Assembly: GCF_014649115.1 (NCBI RefSeq)
Contig: NZ_BMSK01000026.1
Location: 1-64,000 of the forward strand
Origin: Streptomyces eurythermus
GTDB taxonomy: Bacteria > Actinomycetota > Actinomycetes > Streptomycetales > Streptomycetaceae
Direction: 5' to 3'
Length of the DNA stretch: 64,000 nucleotides
Part shown: positions 17,023 to 25,666 of the stretch, piece by piece
Numbering within the stretch: the stretch's first letter is position 1
Layout of the letters: each line of letters opens with the position of its first letter
Position numbers and translations under genes: made by a program
The notes under the pieces: model-generated
What the model was told of the DNA's origin: nothing
What the model saw: only the letters and a program-made list of their open reading frames with translations
The model's database searches: none

Positions 17023-17400
17023 ATGCAGGAAGAGACCGCGCGGTCCGCGATCGACACGTTCATCTCCGCGTTCAACGCCTCGGACGACGCCTATGTGACG
17101 GCCCTGCTGTCCCAGGCCCTGACCCCGGACGTGGTCTTCTGGGGGCCGCTCGGGCGCAGTGAAGGGATCGAGGCGGTCGAGCGGTTCGTGCGGGACATCC
17201 GGCGCCACCCGGCGGGGGCCGGCACGATGGTGCGCTGCTCGGCGGTGGACATGCCCGACGAATGGGCCCGGTACCAGTGGGTCTTCACCCTGCCCGACGG
17301 AGGCCCCCGCCTGGCGGGAACGGACGTCGTCCACCTGCGACGGAACCTCATCGACCAGGTCATCGTCTTCGCGGGGGAGATCGGACCGCCCGCCTCCTGA
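17023..17400 (+). CDS. SnoaL/NTF2-like fold protein
   Basis: A 125-residue protein with the NTF2-like pattern: an N-terminal helix (AIDTFISAFNASDDAYVTALLS), a strand pair VVFWGPLGRSEGIEAVERFV, and a final sheet with HLRRNLIDQVIVF. It is described in genomes as a nuclear transport factor 2 family protein. Such folds serve as small isomerases, hydrolases or binding proteins; I see no catalytic residues that fix a role. It lies on the same strand as the preceding acetyltransferase, 53 bases away. Confidence 0.7.
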   Translation: MQEETARSAIDTFISAFNASDDAYVTALLSQALTPDVVFWGPLGRSEGIEAVERFVRDIRRHPAGAGTMVRCSAVDMPDEWARYQWVFTLPDGGPRLAGTDVVHLRRNLIDQVIVFAGEIGPPAS

Positions 17401-17531
17401 GCCGCCCTCCCCCGGCACCCGGATGCCCTGCGTCATGCTGCTCCAGCAGCTTTGACCGGGTGCACTAGTTTTCCGGCGACGCCCGCTGGCACCGCCACTC
17501 GTCGGGCGGCGGACTCACCGGAGGACGACCC

Positions 17532-18284
17532 ATGCCACGACAGGCGCCGTATCTCGCGATGGCCGATGTGCTGCGCGCGCGGATTCTCGCGGGAGAGTGG
17601 GGTGTCGGGGAACGGCTGCCGTCCCGGGCCCGTCTCGCGCGGGAGTACGGGGTCGGGCGCAACGTCGTACAGCGGGCGATGGACCGTCTGATCATCGAGG
17701 GCCTCCTCGAAGGGCGGGCCGGTTCGGGCACCTATGTGCGGGTGCCGCGCGAACGCCTGCGGCTGGTGCGCTCCCGGCACCGGGAACGACGGGGTGCCGC
17801 TCCCGCCGGTACCAGGGAGCGGGGCCGGGCCGACGCCTGGGACGCGCACAGCGTGGTACGTGTGCCCGCTCCCGAGGAGATCGCCGGGCGGCTGGCCATC
17901 GGCGTGGGCGATCTGTGCGTGACCACCCACTACGAGTTCCTGGCCGGGGGACAGCCCGTGCAGCTCTCCGAGTCGTGGGAGCCGATGGCCCTGACGGGCG
18001 GCACACCCGTCGTGCTGCCCGAGACGGGCCCGCTGGCGGGCAAGGGCGTGGTCGCGCGCATGCGGTCCATCGGGGTGGTCGTCGAGACCGTGGTGGAGGT
18101 GCCGCGTCCGGCCCGCGCCACCCGGGAGCAGGCGCTCCTGCTGGGGATCGGCCTCGGGGATCTGGTGCTGCGGATCGAACGGACCATCTTCGCCACGGAC
18201 GGACGCCCGGTGGAGACCGCCGACATCGTCATCCCCGACGCGCGCCGGGAAGTGGTCTACGAGTTCGGCGTCGAGCGGCCGTAG
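17532..18284 (+). CDS. GntR-family regulator with UTRA effector domain
   Basis: A 250-residue HutC-subfamily regulator. The N-terminal winged helix (about 1-75: LRARILAGEWGVGERLPSRARLAREYGV, then GSGTYVRVP) is followed by a UTRA ligand domain (about 105-245, ending VETADIVIPDARREVVYEF). GGAGGA precedes ATG 17532 at good spacing. The MFS exporter begins 53 bases downstream on the same strand, so it is a likely regulatory target. The effector is unknown. Confidence 0.9.
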   Translation: MPRQAPYLAMADVLRARILAGEWGVGERLPSRARLAREYGVGRNVVQRAMDRLIIEGLLEGRAGSGTYVRVPRERLRLVRSRHRERRGAAPAGTRERGRADAWDAHSVVRVPAPEEIAGRLAIGVGDLCVTTHYEFLAGGQPVQLSESWEPMALTGGTPVVLPETGPLAGKGVVARMRSIGVVVETVVEVPRPARATREQALLLGIGLGDLVLRIERTIFATDGRPVETADIVIPDARREVVYEFGVERP

Positions 18285-18337
18285 ACACCGCGCGGACACG
18301 GCAACGGCCTTTCCACGGACAGTGACGGGAGATTCGT

Positions 18338-19594
18338 ATGTCCAAGGCGTCCCGGCTCGGGCTGCTGCGCGACCCGGACTTCGGGCGGCTGTTCGCCGCC
18401 ACCGCGCTCGGGCAGCTGGGCGACCGCATCGTGTTCCTGGCGCTGCCGCTGGCCGCGCTGGAGGCGACGCACGCCGACGAGTTCCGGCTCGGGCTGCTGG
18501 CCGCGGCGACCACGGCGGGTTCGCTGCTGGTCGGGCTGCCGGCCGGCGCGTGGGTGGACCGTGCGCGGAAACGGCCGGTGCTGGCCGGCGCCGATCTGCT
18601 GCGCGCGCTGGTCCTGTCGACGGTTCCGGTGGCGTGGTGGGCGGGGACGCTCACCATCGGCTGGCTCTACGCGGTCGCCCTGGTCCATGGTGTGCTGACC
18701 GTCTTCTTCGATGTCGCCTACGCCGGTTACCTTCCGCATGTGGTGGGGCGCGGTCGGCTCCTGGAGGGCAACGCGAAGCTGTCGGCGGTGCGTTCGGTGA
18801 CGAGTATTGGCGGGCCGACGGTGGCCGGGCCGCTGGCCGCTCTGGTGGGAGCCCCGGCGGCGCTGAGTGCGAGTGCGGCCGGGATGGCCGTGTCGGGGCT
18901 GCTCGCGCTGACCGTCCGGACCCGCGAGCCGCGGCCGGAGCCGGGCCCGGGTCCCCGGCTGGGCCGGGAGATCGCGGAAGGGGTGCGGTTCGTGTTCGGG
19001 CACCCCGTCCTGCGTGCGGTCGTGCTGGGCGACGCGGTGTTCAACCTGTTCCTGGCCCTGTACCAGAGCATGCTGCTGGTCTTCCTGACGCGTGAGGCCG
19101 GTCTGACCCCGTCGGGCATCGGCCTGGTGCTGGCCGGGATGGGATGTGGGGCCCTGCTGGGCGCGCTGCTGGCCACCAGGGTCTCGGCGCGCGTGGGGCA
19201 GGGCCGGGTCGTCTGGTTGGCGTCCCTGGCCACTTGCCCGTTGACCGCCCTGATGCCGGTGGCCCGGCCGGGCTGGGGCCTCTACGCGGGCGCGGCCGGG
19301 CTCGCGGCTCTGTCGCTGGGCGGGGTCGTCCGGGTCGTGGCCCAGTCGAGCCTGCAACAGGCCCTGACGCCTGACCGGTTGCTGGGCCGGATGAGCGCGA
19401 CGGCGCGCTTCGTGTCCTGGGCCGGTATTCCGCTGGGCGGGGTGCTGGGCGGGGTCTCGGGTGCCGTGTTCGGTGTCACGGCCACCCTGTGGGCCGGGGC
19501 CGTGGGCATGACGTTGAGTGTGCTGCCCAGTCTGTTGTCCCCGCTGCGGGGTTCGGGTGGCGGGGTGGTGCCGGTGCCGCGGGTGTCCGCCTGA
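18338..19594 (+). CDS. MFS transporter (MFS_3/enterobactin-exporter type)
   Basis: A 418-residue membrane protein with about 12 transmembrane helices. It begins RDPDFGRLFAATALGQLGDRIVFLALPL and has GAWVDRARKRPVLAGADLLRA after helix 2, the signature of the EntS-like MFS_3 group. GGGAG precedes ATG 18338. It is likely an efflux pump. It follows the GntR gene and ends only two bases from the convergent TetR stop codon. The substrate is not predictable. Confidence 0.88.
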   Translation: MSKASRLGLLRDPDFGRLFAATALGQLGDRIVFLALPLAALEATHADEFRLGLLAAATTAGSLLVGLPAGAWVDRARKRPVLAGADLLRALVLSTVPVAWWAGTLTIGWLYAVALVHGVLTVFFDVAYAGYLPHVVGRGRLLEGNAKLSAVRSVTSIGGPTVAGPLAALVGAPAALSASAAGMAVSGLLALTVRTREPRPEPGPGPRLGREIAEGVRFVFGHPVLRAVVLGDAVFNLFLALYQSMLLVFLTREAGLTPSGIGLVLAGMGCGALLGALLATRVSARVGQGRVVWLASLATCPLTALMPVARPGWGLYAGAAGLAALSLGGVVRVVAQSSLQQALTPDRLLGRMSATARFVSWAGIPLGGVLGGVSGAVFGVTATLWAGAVGMTLSVLPSLLSPLRGSGGGVVPVPRVSA

Positions 19595-19596
19595 TC

Positions 19597-20220
19597 TCAG
19601 AGTCGGGTGAGGATCGCGTCGAGGCCGAACTCGAAGCGGGCGTCGAAGGATTCCGCGCCCAGGTGGGCCAGGGTGCGGTGCAGGGCGGGGTGGGTGTCCG
19701 CGGAGACCGCCCGGGCCAGGCTTCCGTCCCGGGGCCGGGCGGCGGCCGACTGTTCCTCCTGGGCCAGGCCGAGCGTGAAGTAGACCAGGGCCCACATGGT
19801 CCAGGCCGCCTCGCGTTCGGTCATGCCGCCGTCGAGCAGGGCGCCGACGAGTGCCTCGGCGAAGCGCAGGGTGTGCGGCTCGGCGGGGTAGGTGCCGGTC
19901 ACCAGGGCGGCGCCGTCACGGCGGGCGAGCAGCGCGCGGCGGTAGCGGCGGACGAGTTCGCGCGCCCGGTCGTCCCAGGCGTCGGGCAGGCGGTCGAGCG
20001 GGGCCTCCCCGACGACGGCGTCCGCCATCAGCTCCAGCAGCCGGGCCTTGGTCTTCACATGCCACAGCACGGTGTTCATCCGGACCCCGAGGCGGTCGGC
20101 GACCGCTCGGGTGGACAGGGCGTCGAGCCCGTTCTCGTCCAGCAGTTCCAGGGCCGTGCGCACCACCGCGCCGGCGTCCAGCCGGGGGCCGCGCTCCGCA
20201 TCCGCTTGCTTCTTGGTCAC
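19597..20220 (-). CDS. TetR-family repressor of the adjacent monooxygenase
   Basis: A 207-residue TetR protein. The HTH (VVRTALELLDENGLDALSTRAVADRLGVRMNTVLWHVK broken across helices 1-3) and C-terminal region resemble TetR itself (TetR_C type). The GTG start at 20220 lies inside one of two matching palindromes. The promoter has -35 GTGACC (20255-20250), 17 bases, and -10 TAAACT (20232-20227), with transcription predicted to begin at or near the GTG, so the mRNA is probably leaderless. It is divergent from the FAD monooxygenase, the classic repressor-enzyme arrangement. Confidence 0.88.
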   Translation of the reverse strand: MTKKQADAERGPRLDAGAVVRTALELLDENGLDALSTRAVADRLGVRMNTVLWHVKTKARLLELMADAVVGEAPLDRLPDAWDDRARELVRRYRRALLARRDGAALVTGTYPAEPHTLRFAEALVGALLDGGMTEREAAWTMWALVYFTLGLAQEEQSAAARPRDGSLARAVSADTHPALHRTLAHLGAESFDARFEFGLDAILTRL

Positions 20221-20262
20221 TGACCTAGTTTACTGCGCCCACGACTATTGGTCACTGACCAA
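20213..20262. promoter_or_regulatory. Two-site TetR operator in a divergent promoter
   Basis: TTGGTCACTGACCAA (20248-20262) is a perfect palindrome with 7-bp arms. A copy with one mismatch, TTGGTCACTGACCTA, lies at 20213-20227, 35 bp away centre to centre. The left copy overlaps the tetR start. The right copy carries the tetR -35 and lies just before the monooxygenase AAGGAGG. For the monooxygenase, CTGACC and GACTAT spaced 17 bases are a plausible promoter. Confidence 0.85.
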
Positions 20263-20275
20263 GAAGGAGGCAGGC

Positions 20276-21715
20276 GTGGAACAGCAGGTCGTCATCGCCG
20301 GAGGAGGCCCCGTCGGGCTCTGGCTCGCCGCCGAACTGCGGCTGGGCGGGGTCACGGTCACCGTCGTGGAGGAACGCCGGGAGCGCGACCAGCGGTCCAG
20401 GGCGCTCACCGTGCATCCGCGCACCCTGGAGATCCTGGCGTCCCGGGGTGCCCACGGCCCCTTCCTCAAGGCGGGGACCCCCATCCCGGGCGGCCATTTC
20501 GGCGGGCTCGGCACCCGGCTGGACTTCCGGGCGCTGGACACCCCGTTCCCGTACACCCTGGCGCTCCCGCAGGCCAGGACGGAGGAGTTCCTCGAGGAGC
20601 GTGCGCTCGCGCTCGGCGCCCGCCTCCTGCGCGGACACCGCGTCACCGGCCTGACCCAGGCACCGGACGCGGTGACCGTGCGCGTACAGGGCCCCGAGGG
20701 GCCGTACGAACTGCGGGCCGCGTACGCCGTCGGCTGCGACGGAGTGCGCAGCACCGTCCGCGCGGCGGCCGGCATCGGCTTCCCCGGCACGCCCGCCACC
20801 GTCCTGGGCTTCCTCGGGGACGTACGGCTGGACAGCCCCCCGCCGCCCGGATTCAGTGTCTGCGGCCCGTCCGGCGGGCTGATGGCCGTACCGCTGCCCG
20901 GCGGGACGACCCGGCTGGTCGGCATCACCCCGGACGACCTGACGGCCATCTGGCCGGGCGATCTCACCCTGGACGAACTGCGGGCCAAGGTACGGGCGAT
21001 CGCCGGGCGGGACTTCGGGCTGCGCGACCCCGTCTGGCTCTCCCGCTTCGGCAACGCCACCCGGCAGGCCGAGCGCTACCGCGACGGGCGGGTGCTGCTC
21101 GCCGGGGACGCCGCCCACCAGCACTTCCCCACCGGCGGGGTGGGCATGAACGTGGGCATCCAGGACGCGCACAACCTCGGCTGGAAGCTCGCGGCCGTCC
21201 TCGCCGGCCGGGCCGGCGAGACACTGCTGGACTCCTACCACGACGAGCGCCACCCGGTGGGCGCCCGCCTGCTGGAGAGCAGCCGCGCCCAGACCGCCCT
21301 GATGACGGCCTTCTCACCGGAAGGGCTGGCGCTGCGCGCGGAGTTGGGCGCACTGCTGGCCGCCCAGCCGGCCCTCAACGCGACACTGGCCGAGCGGGTC
21401 TCCGGGCTCGCCGACGGCTACCCTCCCGAGGACCCGGCCGCTCATCCGCTCACCGGCACCCGCGCCCCGGATCTGGCCGTCGAGGGCTCCGAGGGGCTGT
21501 TCTCCCTGCTGCGCCCGGGCCGCCCGCTCCTGCTCGACCTCGCCGGGGACCTGCCCGCCGGACCCCCGGCGCCGGGCACCGTCCGGCACACCGGCGCCCT
21601 CCTCGGGTCACCGGCGGCCTGGGCCGGGGTGCGTACCGCACTGATCCGCCCGGACGGCCATGTCGCCTGGGCCAGGACGGAACGGGACCGCACGGCCGAA
21701 GAGCACGGGCGCTGA
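20276..21715 (+). CDS. Class A FAD-dependent monooxygenase (rifampicin-monooxygenase-like)
   Basis: A 479-residue flavoprotein hydroxylase of the PHBH superfamily. It contains the dinucleotide motif GGGPVG (9-14), the DG motif in VGCDGVRSTVR, and the second FAD motif LLAGDAAHQHFPTGGVGMN. A C-terminal thioredoxin-like domain has no obvious redox cysteines. AAGGAGG precedes GTG 20276 at six bases. Relatives hydroxylate aromatic polyketides or inactivate antibiotics (Rox on rifamycins, Tet(X) on tetracyclines). The next genes look like a rifamycin-resistance pair, so a rifamycin substrate is possible. However, control by its own TetR operator rather than the downstream palindrome leaves this open. 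Confidence 0.82.
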   Translation: MEQQVVIAGGGPVGLWLAAELRLGGVTVTVVEERRERDQRSRALTVHPRTLEILASRGAHGPFLKAGTPIPGGHFGGLGTRLDFRALDTPFPYTLALPQARTEEFLEERALALGARLLRGHRVTGLTQAPDAVTVRVQGPEGPYELRAAYAVGCDGVRSTVRAAAGIGFPGTPATVLGFLGDVRLDSPPPPGFSVCGPSGGLMAVPLPGGTTRLVGITPDDLTAIWPGDLTLDELRAKVRAIAGRDFGLRDPVWLSRFGNATRQAERYRDGRVLLAGDAAHQHFPTGGVGMNVGIQDAHNLGWKLAAVLAGRAGETLLDSYHDERHPVGARLLESSRAQTALMTAFSPEGLALRAELGALLAAQPALNATLAERVSGLADGYPPEDPAAHPLTGTRAPDLAVEGSEGLFSLLRPGRPLLLDLAGDLPAGPPAPGTVRHTGALLGSPAAWAGVRTALIRPDGHVAWARTERDRTAEEHGR

Positions 21716-21818
21716 GGGGGGTTGAGGGAAACCAAGGGAAACCGAGGAAACCCCGAGGCAAAAAGAACGAAGGCAAGGAGGTCACCCACTCCTTGCCACT
21801 CTCAACTTATAGCGCACA

Positions 21819-21841
21819 GGGGGCCTTGCGGCAAGGCCCCC
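21819..21841 (+). promoter_or_regulatory. Rifamycin-associated-element-like inverted repeat upstream of rgt
   Basis: A perfect inverted repeat with 10-bp arms GGGGGCCTTG / CAAGGCCCCC around CGG. It begins a few bases after a TATAGC hexamer (21808-21813) and 60 bases before the glycosyltransferase start. As I recall it, the rifamycin-associated element (RAE) reported upstream of actinomycete rifamycin-inactivation genes is this GGGGCTTGCG-xCAAGGCCCC palindrome. It would double as a terminator for the upstream gene, but its position right after a -10-like box favours a regulatory element. The upstream spacer also has GGAAACC-type triplicate repeats (21726-21752). Confidence 0.75.
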
Positions 21842-21900
21842 TTCGTACCGCAGAATCATCGACCTGAGCCGGGAAGCCGCCGAAATGGGAGTTCTGCGAA

Positions 21901-23118
21901 GTGCGTGTGCTGTTGTCGACCTATGGGTCACGTGGGGACGTGGAACCGCTGGCGGGGCTCGCGGTCCGGTTGCGTGAGCAGGGCGCCCAGGTGCGGGTGT
22001 GCGCGCCGCCGGACGAGGACTTCGCGCGGCGGCTGGCCGACGTCGGCGTGCCGCTGGTGCCGGTCGGTCCCTCGGCCCGCGCGCTGACGCGGGCGGCGCC
22101 GTCCCCCTCCTCCCTGCCCGAGCGCGCGGCCCGGCTGATCGCCGGGCAGCTCGGGCCGGTCACCGAGGCGGCCGAGGGCTGCGATCTGCTGGTGGCGACC
22201 GGTGCGCTGCCCGCCGCCGCGGGCGCGCTGTCGGTGGCCGAGAAACTGGGCATCCCCTCGGTGTCCGTCACCTTCCAGCAGCTCACCCTGCCCGCGCCGC
22301 ACCGCCGGCCGCTGGCCTACCCGGGCCGCCCGCTCCCGCCGGAGGTGACCGACCACAAGGCACTGTGGGAACTGGACGCGCGGAACGTCAACGCGCTGTT
22401 CCGCGAGGCTCTCGACACCCATCGGGCGTCCCTCGGTCTGCCGCCGGTGGACGACGTCCGCGCCTACGTCGTAGGCGACCGGCCCTGGCTGGCGAGCGAT
22501 CCGTTCCTGGACCCGTGGCACGAGACGGCGGGCCTCGACGTCGTACAGACCGGCGCGTGGATCCTGCCCGACACACGACCGCTGCCCGCCGACCTGATGG
22601 CGTTCCTCGACGCCGGCGCCCCACCGGTCTACGTGGGTTTCGGCAGCATGCCCCTGCACGCGGCGGCGGACATGGCCCGCGTCGCCGTCGAGGCGGTCCG
22701 CGCGCAGGGCCGCCGTATGGTCCTGGCACGCGGCTGGGCGGAGCTGTCTCCCGGCGGCGACCGGGACGACTGCTTCGAGGTCGGGGAGGTCAACCAGCAG
22801 GCGCTGTTCGCCCGGGTGGCCGCCGTCGTGCACCACGGCGGCGCGGGCACCACGACGACGGCCGCCCGGGCCGGAGCGGCCCAGGTGGTGGTGCCCCAGG
22901 TGGCCGACCAGCCGTACTGGGCGGGCCGGGTCGCCGAACTGGGCATCGGCGCGGCCCACGACGGCCCCGCCCCCACCGTCGCCTCGCTGTCGGCGGCGCT
23001 CCGCACGGCGCTCGCCCCCGAGACCCGCGCGCGGGCGACCTCCGTGGCGGGCCGGGTCCGCGCGGACGGGGCGTCGGTGGCGGCGCGACTGCTGCTCGAC
23101 GGCGTCACTTCCCGCTGA
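21901..23118 (+). CDS. rgt: GT1-family glycosyltransferase, probable rifamycin glycosyltransferase
   Basis: A 405-residue GT-B enzyme. The N-terminal LLSTYGSRGDVEPLAGLAVRL is typical of MGT/erythromycin-type transferases. The C-terminal sugar-nucleotide block VHHGGAGTTTTAARAG followed by PQVADQPYWA is intact, including the catalytic-dyad region of the N-domain. Such enzymes attach glucose from UDP-glucose to antibiotics. The RAE-like palindrome just upstream and HelR just downstream identify it as the rifamycin glycosyltransferase type, which modifies the ansa-bridge hydroxyl. GTG 21901 has GGGAG nine bases upstream. Alternative: a general macrolide glycosyltransferase. Confidence 0.8.
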   Translation: MRVLLSTYGSRGDVEPLAGLAVRLREQGAQVRVCAPPDEDFARRLADVGVPLVPVGPSARALTRAAPSPSSLPERAARLIAGQLGPVTEAAEGCDLLVATGALPAAAGALSVAEKLGIPSVSVTFQQLTLPAPHRRPLAYPGRPLPPEVTDHKALWELDARNVNALFREALDTHRASLGLPPVDDVRAYVVGDRPWLASDPFLDPWHETAGLDVVQTGAWILPDTRPLPADLMAFLDAGAPPVYVGFGSMPLHAAADMARVAVEAVRAQGRRMVLARGWAELSPGGDRDDCFEVGEVNQQALFARVAAVVHHGGAGTTTTAARAGAAQVVVPQVADQPYWAGRVAELGIGAAHDGPAPTVASLSAALRTALAPETRARATSVAGRVRADGASVAARLLLDGVTSR

Positions 23119-23290
23119 CAGAACCATCAGCCCTGCCGACACGACCGCCACTCCCCGCTGACGGGAATCACCAGTCCGGCCGGCACGACTGCCGCTCCCT
23201 GCTGACAGAATTGCCAGTCCGGCTGACAGAACCGCGATTCCCGGCGGACCGGGTCACCACTCCCTGCTGACAGAACCGCCGGTCCAGTCC
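23108..23290. repeat. Degenerate tandem repeats between rgt and helR
   Basis: A unit beginning CTCCCYGCTGACAGAA recurs at about 23108, 23151, 23195 and 23260, with a half copy near 23223. The period is 43-44 bp (65 for the last step). The first copy overlaps the last codons of rgt. I saw no second RAE in this 317-base spacer, so helR is probably read from the rgt promoter. The remainder to 23435 is C-rich and featureless. Confidence 0.6.
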
Positions 23291-23435
23291 CTCCGGATCG
23301 CCAGTCCCGGCCGGCGCTACCGTCAGTCCCCTCCGGCTCGGCCTCCGGCCCCGACTCCCCCGACGCCCCGGACGCCCCGCCCCGACGCCACGACCACTAC
23401 CCGGCCGAACCAGCGGCCACATCGGAGACACCCAC

Positions 23436-25607
23436 GTGACACCCCACCTGACCACCAGCGCCTTCGACCTTCCCGACCGGCTGTCCGCCAAGGCCGATCC
23501 GGCGCTGATCGCCGACGACGAACGGCACTTCGCGGCGATCGCGGAGTGTCTCGAACAGTCGATCGCCGAGCTGTCCGCCCGTCTCGACGCCGAACGCAGG
23601 GCACCCGGCGGCACCGGCCGGCAGGCGATGGACCGGGACGCGGAGATCCACCGGCTGACCGCCCGGCTGCGCACGCTGCGCCGCTTCGGCCTGGACCTGT
23701 GCCTGGGACGCATGGTCGTCGCGGACGACCCCGAGCCGGTGTACGTCGGGCGGCTCGGCCTCACCGACAGCACGGGCCGGCGGCTGCTGGTCGACTGGCG
23801 TTCCCCCGCGGCCGAGCCGTTCTTCGGGGCCACCCACGCCCACCCGATGGGCCTGGCGAGCCGCCGCCGGTACCGCTGGACGAACGGCCGGATCGGTGAC
23901 TACTGGGACGAGGTGTTCACCGCCGAGGGCCTGGTGGGGCACGCCGCGCTGGACGACCAGTCCGCGTTCATCGCCGGTCTCGGCGGCAGCCGTTCGGAGC
24001 GGATGCGGGATGTGCTCGGCACCATCCAGGCCGACCAGGACGCCATCATCCGGGCGGGCTCCCGGGGCGCGCTCGTGGTGGACGGCGGCCCGGGCACCGG
24101 AAAGACCGTCGTCGCCCTGCACCGTTCCGCCTACCTCCTGTACGCCGATCCCCGGCTCGGCCACCGCAGGGGCAGGGTGCTGTTCGTCGGCCCGCACCGG
24201 CCGTACCTGTCCTACGTCTCCGATGTGCTGCCCAGCCTCGGCGAGGAGGGCGTGCAGACCTGCACACTGCGGGACCTCGTCGCCGAGGGAGCGCAGGCGG
24301 TGGCCGAGGCCGACCCGGAGGTGGCCCGGCTGAAGTCGTCCGCGCGGATGGTGCGGGCGATCGAGACGGCCGTGAGGTTCTACGAGGAACCGCCCGCCGA
24401 GGGCATGACGGTCACCACCCCCTGGTCCGACATCCGGCTGAGCGCCGACGACTGGGCGGCGGCGTTCGACGCGGCGGAACCGGGCACGCCCCACAACGAG
24501 GCCCGCGAGCAGGTACTCGAGGAGCTGCTGACGATCCTTCAGGACAAGCACGACGGCGATGCGCCGCCCGAGTTGCTGCGCAGGTCGCTGCGGGCGAACC
24601 GGCAGCTGCTGGCGGCCGTCGACCGGGCGTGGCCGCTGCTGGAGGCGGCCGACCTGGTCGGGGACCTGTGGACGGTGCCCGCCTATCTGCGGCTGTGCGC
24701 GCCCTGGCTGGACCGCGACGAGGTCCGGCGGTTGCAGCGCGCGGACGCCCAGGCCTGGACGGTGTCGGACCTGCCGCTGCTGGACGCGGCACGGCAGCGG
24801 CTCGGCGACCCGGACGTGGCGCGGCGCGAACGCCGGCGCGTGGCGGTCCTCGCGGCGCAGCGGGAGCGCATGACGCAGGTCGTCGACAACCTGATAGAGG
24901 CCGTGGCGACCTCCGGGGCCGACGGGGACGACGGTGAGGGCCTGGTGCGGATGCTGCGCGGCGAGGACGCCAAGGTCAGCCTGGTGGACGAGTCCGAACT
25001 GCCCTCGGCCGACCCCGACCTGCTCGCCGGGCCGTTCGCGCACATCGTGGTGGACGAGGCGCAGGAACTGACCGACGCCGAGTGGCAGATGCTGCTCCAG
25101 CGGTGCCCGTCCAGGAGCTTCACCATCGTCGGGGACCGGGCGCAGGCCAGGCACGGGTTCACGGAGTCGTGGCGGGAGCGGCTCGAACGGGTGGGGTTCG
25201 ACCGGATCCGCCTGGCCTCCCTGAGCGTGAACTACCGGACGCCGGAGGAGGTCATGGCGGAGGCCGAGCCGGTCATCCGGGCCGCGCTGCCCGACGCCAA
25301 CGTGCCTGTGTCCGTGCGCCGCAGCGGTGTTCCCGTGGTCCACGGGCCGGTCGCGGACCTGCGCCCGGTCCTGGACGCCTGGCTCGCCGCACACGCCGAA
25401 GGGATCGCCTGTGTCATCGGCGACCCCACGTTCCCGGCGACGCCCCGGGTCCGCTCGCTGCCGCCGGAGCTGACGAAGGGTCTCGAATTCGACCTGGTCG
25501 TCCTCGTCGACCCGGACCGCTTCGGCACCGGCGTCCAGGGAGCGGTGGACCGCTACGTCGCCATGACCCGGGCCACCGGACGGCTGGTCCTCCTCACCGG
25601 CCCGTGA
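23436..25607 (+). CDS. helR: HelR-type helicase-like RNA polymerase protection protein
   Basis: A 723-residue UvrD/HelD-like ATPase. The N-terminal helical arm (about 20-90) is the RNA-polymerase secondary-channel insert typical of HelD relatives. It is followed by VYVGRLGL...DWRSPAAEPFF, Walker A GGPGTGKT (217-224), the DEAQEL Walker B, the NYRTPEE motif and the C-terminal ELTKGLEFDLVVLVDP and YVAMTRAT motifs. This matches the Streptomyces HelR class, which binds RNA polymerase, displaces rifamycin and thereby confers tolerance. The context (RAE-like site, rgt) supports HelR over housekeeping HelD. The GTG start at 23436 has GGAGA eight bases upstream. Confidence 0.85.
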   Translation: MTPHLTTSAFDLPDRLSAKADPALIADDERHFAAIAECLEQSIAELSARLDAERRAPGGTGRQAMDRDAEIHRLTARLRTLRRFGLDLCLGRMVVADDPEPVYVGRLGLTDSTGRRLLVDWRSPAAEPFFGATHAHPMGLASRRRYRWTNGRIGDYWDEVFTAEGLVGHAALDDQSAFIAGLGGSRSERMRDVLGTIQADQDAIIRAGSRGALVVDGGPGTGKTVVALHRSAYLLYADPRLGHRRGRVLFVGPHRPYLSYVSDVLPSLGEEGVQTCTLRDLVAEGAQAVAEADPEVARLKSSARMVRAIETAVRFYEEPPAEGMTVTTPWSDIRLSADDWAAAFDAAEPGTPHNEAREQVLEELLTILQDKHDGDAPPELLRRSLRANRQLLAAVDRAWPLLEAADLVGDLWTVPAYLRLCAPWLDRDEVRRLQRADAQAWTVSDLPLLDAARQRLGDPDVARRERRRVAVLAAQRERMTQVVDNLIEAVATSGADGDDGEGLVRMLRGEDAKVSLVDESELPSADPDLLAGPFAHIVVDEAQELTDAEWQMLLQRCPSRSFTIVGDRAQARHGFTESWRERLERVGFDRIRLASLSVNYRTPEEVMAEAEPVIRAALPDANVPVSVRRSGVPVVHGPVADLRPVLDAWLAAHAEGIACVIGDPTFPATPRVRSLPPELTKGLEFDLVVLVDPDRFGTGVQGAVDRYVAMTRATGRLVLLTGP

Positions 25608-25666
25608 CCCCGTTCCGGCGGCGCCCCGGGGCATGCGACGATCCTGACGCGACGAAGGAGGGGCCT

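Noticed and set aside
21819..21841. The palindrome before rgt as a plain terminator of the monooxygenase gene
   Set aside because: It sits directly after a -10-like TATAGC and 60 bases before rgt, and matches the rifamycin-associated element. Termination may be a secondary role.
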